A DNA stretch of 64,000 bases from CADEDV01 sp964596345. GTDB lineage: Bacteria > Bacteroidota > Bacteroidia > Chitinophagales > Chitinophagaceae. The notes under the pieces are model-generated. The model was given only the letters and a program-made list of their open reading frames with translations, was not told the origin of the DNA and searched no databases. Where the stretch lies: assembly GCA_964596345.1 (NCBI GenBank), contig CAZQSZ010000001.1, positions 310,001-374,000 of the forward strand. The letters are read 5' to 3'. Position 1 is the first letter of the stretch, and each line of letters starts with the position of its first letter. The translations under genes and the position numbers were made by a program. Below are positions 62,155-64,000 of the stretch, one piece after another.

Positions 62155-63072
62155 ATGCGTACTTTTTTTAACTCCGCAAGTTTGCTGCTGTTTTTCCTCC
62201 ACTTTTTTTTAGTGAAGGGGTTAGCACAAAAAAAAGGCCCTGACACGATCAGGTTTGCGACATATACGTATGCCACGAATAATCGTCTCGGTAATCTTCG
62301 CCCTTTAACTGATCATCTTAGTAAAATAACTGGACATACGATTGTTGCTATCAGTTACCCGACGGTGCAGCGCCTGGTCGAAGCTATAGTCAATGATAGT
62401 GTGGATATTGCCATGATGAATACTTCGGGTTACCTGGTTTTACAAAGAAGGAATCCTGGAATTATCTTACCATTAGTGAGCCTGGAAATGAATAAGGATG
62501 CCGTTACAAATTACGGAGGTTGTCTGGTTGCCTCCATCGAATCGGGTATTACAACTATCAGCCAGTTAAAAAAAGAAACCAGGAAACTTTCATTGGCCCT
62601 TGTCAGCAGTTCATCAACTTCAGGTAACCTGGTACCGCGGTTATTATTGAATAAAGAAGGTGTCAGGAATGCGGAAGAAAAATTAGATGTGTATTATGCA
62701 GGCACACACCGGCAGGCCTTGCAGGATGTATTGACGGGTAAAGCCAGCCTGGCGGGTTGTGGGTGTGCAGAAATTGATAGCGCCAGGGCTAAGAAGGAGT
62801 TTGACGGGAAGGCTGTAGTAGTGGCAGCATATAATAATACCCCGCTGGGTCCAGTTGTCTATACTAAAAAACTAAACAAGGATATTGTTACAGGTATCAG
62901 GGATGAATTAATAAGAATACATCAATACCGGCAAACCGTATTTGAGAATTTTTGTGCCGGCTGGACGGAGTTTAAAATGGCCTCCCGGTTTAAACCGGTT
63001 AGTGATGCAGACTATGATACATTCAGAAAACTGTTTACGGATAATAATGATTTGTGGAAGCTGATCGAATAA
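62155..63072 (+). CDS. PhnD-like periplasmic substrate-binding protein, orphan
   Basis: The 305-residue protein has a signal peptide (about 1-25, ending LAQ) and resembles the phosphate/phosphite/phosphonate ABC-transporter binding proteins: YTYATNNRLGNLRPLTDHLSKITGHTIV, VDIAMMNTSGYLVLQRR, LVSSSSTSGNLVPRLLL. No permease or ATPase gene is beside it. It lies 126 bases after the response regulator. Such solo proteins can also serve as sensor modules, so a link to the kinase is possible. Confidence 0.88.
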   Translation: MRTFFNSASLLLFFLHFFLVKGLAQKKGPDTIRFATYTYATNNRLGNLRPLTDHLSKITGHTIVAISYPTVQRLVEAIVNDSVDIAMMNTSGYLVLQRRNPGIILPLVSLEMNKDAVTNYGGCLVASIESGITTISQLKKETRKLSLALVSSSSTSGNLVPRLLLNKEGVRNAEEKLDVYYAGTHRQALQDVLTGKASLAGCGCAEIDSARAKKEFDGKAVVVAAYNNTPLGPVVYTKKLNKDIVTGIRDELIRIHQYRQTVFENFCAGWTEFKMASRFKPVSDADYDTFRKLFTDNNDLWKLIE

Positions 63073-63111
63073 TTCTCTAAATCTGCGGAAACCTGATTAA
63101 CAGTACGACCA

Positions 63112-63918
63112 ATGCAAATTTTTATAGCAGACACATTCACCTCAACGCAATTCAGCGGGAACCCTGCCGCAGTGTGTATAGTGGGCCATCCACTTGATGA
63201 TAATATTCTTTTATCAGTGGCCCGTGAAATAAATTTGCCTGTAACAGCTTTTCTTGAAACAGCAACTGGTGAATCCGGAGTTATTGCAATCCGGTATTTT
63301 ACAGTAACAAAAGAAATTTCCGCCTGCGGTCACGCTACTTTGGCAGCAGCAGCAGCGATTGCTGATTTAAATCATGCTGTTCAGGAAATAGTATTCCGAA
63401 CCGTTGAGGATGTTTTCATCAAAGCTGCCATAGGAGATGGTATAGTTACATTAGGTTACCCCCGGTATGAGCTAAAAGATTTCTTTGTTTCTCCGCAGTT
63501 ATTGGAAAGTCTTGGAATTAAAGGATATAAGACAGCAGGATTTTGTAGTGAGCTGGAAACTGTTTTCATTGAATTGGATAGCGCCGATCTCTTGCGATCA
63601 GTACAACCAGATTTCAACCTGATGCTTAAAAGCAGTAACAGTATCAAAGAGGTGGTAATAACTTCAATATCAGATAATCCGCAGTATGATTTCCTGCTTC
63701 GTTCTTTTTGTCCCTGGATCGGTATTGATGAAGATCCGGTAACAGGCTCTGTTCATTCTGTATTAGGAGGATTCTGGGCGCAGCAACTCAAAAAAGATCG
63801 GCTGAAAGCCTTCCAGGCTTCAGCACGGGGTGGCGAAGTGTATATAACTGCTACAGATAGTAAAGTATTTATTGCCGGTACTACAGTTAAAATTCTGACA
63901 GGAGAATTTTTTGTTTGA
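63112..63918 (+). CDS. PhzF-family isomerase-like protein
   Basis: The 268-residue protein begins MQIFIADTFTSTQFSGNPAAVCIV, the PhzF start. It has YFTVTKEISACGHATLAAA (about 64-82) and EDPVTGSVHSVLGGFWAQQL (about 207-226). The catalytic glutamate of PhzF, expected in NLSETxF, is replaced: the segment reads NLPVTAFLE, so Val stands in its place. Its activity is therefore uncertain. It is 40 bases after the PhnD-like gene and may be cotranscribed with it. Confidence 0.92.
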   Translation: MQIFIADTFTSTQFSGNPAAVCIVGHPLDDNILLSVAREINLPVTAFLETATGESGVIAIRYFTVTKEISACGHATLAAAAAIADLNHAVQEIVFRTVEDVFIKAAIGDGIVTLGYPRYELKDFFVSPQLLESLGIKGYKTAGFCSELETVFIELDSADLLRSVQPDFNLMLKSSNSIKEVVITSISDNPQYDFLLRSFCPWIGIDEDPVTGSVHSVLGGFWAQQLKKDRLKAFQASARGGEVYITATDSKVFIAGTTVKILTGEFFV

Positions 63919-64000
63919 TAAGATTTAATCCTGGTAAAAATGTGGTGTGCAATTATGCGCAACATATTTTTATTAAAGTGCTTTATTGCCTCTCATTTTA

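Noticed and set aside
1..64000. CRISPR array, rRNA, tRNA, insertion sequence or prophage
   Set aside because: No regular spaced repeats, no transposase or integrase frame and no rRNA/tRNA pattern could be recognised in the window.

Overview
This window looks like a chromosomal stretch of a Bacteroidota member, most probably family Chitinophagaceae. The signs are a SusC/SusD pair, the gliding genes gldE and gldD directly behind mutY and ssb, a PSP1/RicT protein near holB, a carbamoyl-phosphate synthase large subunit without its C-terminal allosteric domain, many lipoproteins with short signal peptides, several TTG/GTG starts, and little Shine-Dalgarno sequence. Base composition is moderate, with two clearly AT-rich patches (about 4560-5235 and 47440-48060). 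I see no rRNA, tRNA, CRISPR array, insertion sequence, prophage or integrase, so most of the window reads as core genome with lineage-specific secreted and signalling genes.

Region 1-9.8 kb: the end of a small membrane protein, pheS, a four-helix-bundle (IVS-type) protein, a degenerate arginase-fold protein, a Gfo/Idh/MocA oxidoreductase, a PBP4-type lipoprotein with an AT-rich middle, a large carboxypeptidase-regulatory-like lipoprotein, then an ECF sigma factor translationally coupled to a protein that joins an anti-sigma-like head, one membrane helix and a C-terminal beta-barrel-like domain, followed by a 25-residue hydrophobic peptide gene. Region 9.8-23.8 kb: mutL, a NagZ/beta-lactamase fusion, a YD-repeat-like secreted protein, a ricT homologue with a glutamine-rich tail, holB, a glutathione peroxidase, a beta-helix lipoprotein, comF-like, radA and a membrane zinc peptidase. 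Region 23.8-28.3 kb: a SusC/SusD pair with no enzyme beside it.

Region 28.3-37.3 kb is the conserved Bacteroidota block rng, an mS38/bS22-like basic peptide gene (31 codons), a TPR protein, HU, mutY, ssb, gldE, gldD and a TPR/membrane protein. Region 37.3-46.6 kb: DUF3109, lutB without lutA or lutC, a methyltransferase/deacetylase pair, an EamA permease behind purH, comEC, and a DinB protein. Region 46.6-53.9 kb: an unknown cytosolic protein, a candidate three-part signalling unit (7TM protein, short histidine kinase, NarL-type regulator), carB, a lipoprotein and a MORN protein. Region 54-64 kb: an M23 peptidase with a lysine-rich tail, bcp, two tandem paralogous lipoproteins, a propeller-type sensor kinase with its regulator, an orphan PhnD-like binding protein and a PhzF-family protein.

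For novelty the best candidates are the sigma/anti-sigma-barrel/micropeptide unit (7.7-9.8 kb), the 7TM-kinase-regulator unit (47.4-49.5 kb), and the paralogue/propeller-kinase/binding-protein cluster (56.4-63.1 kb). All functional statements come from reading motifs by eye; no database search was run.
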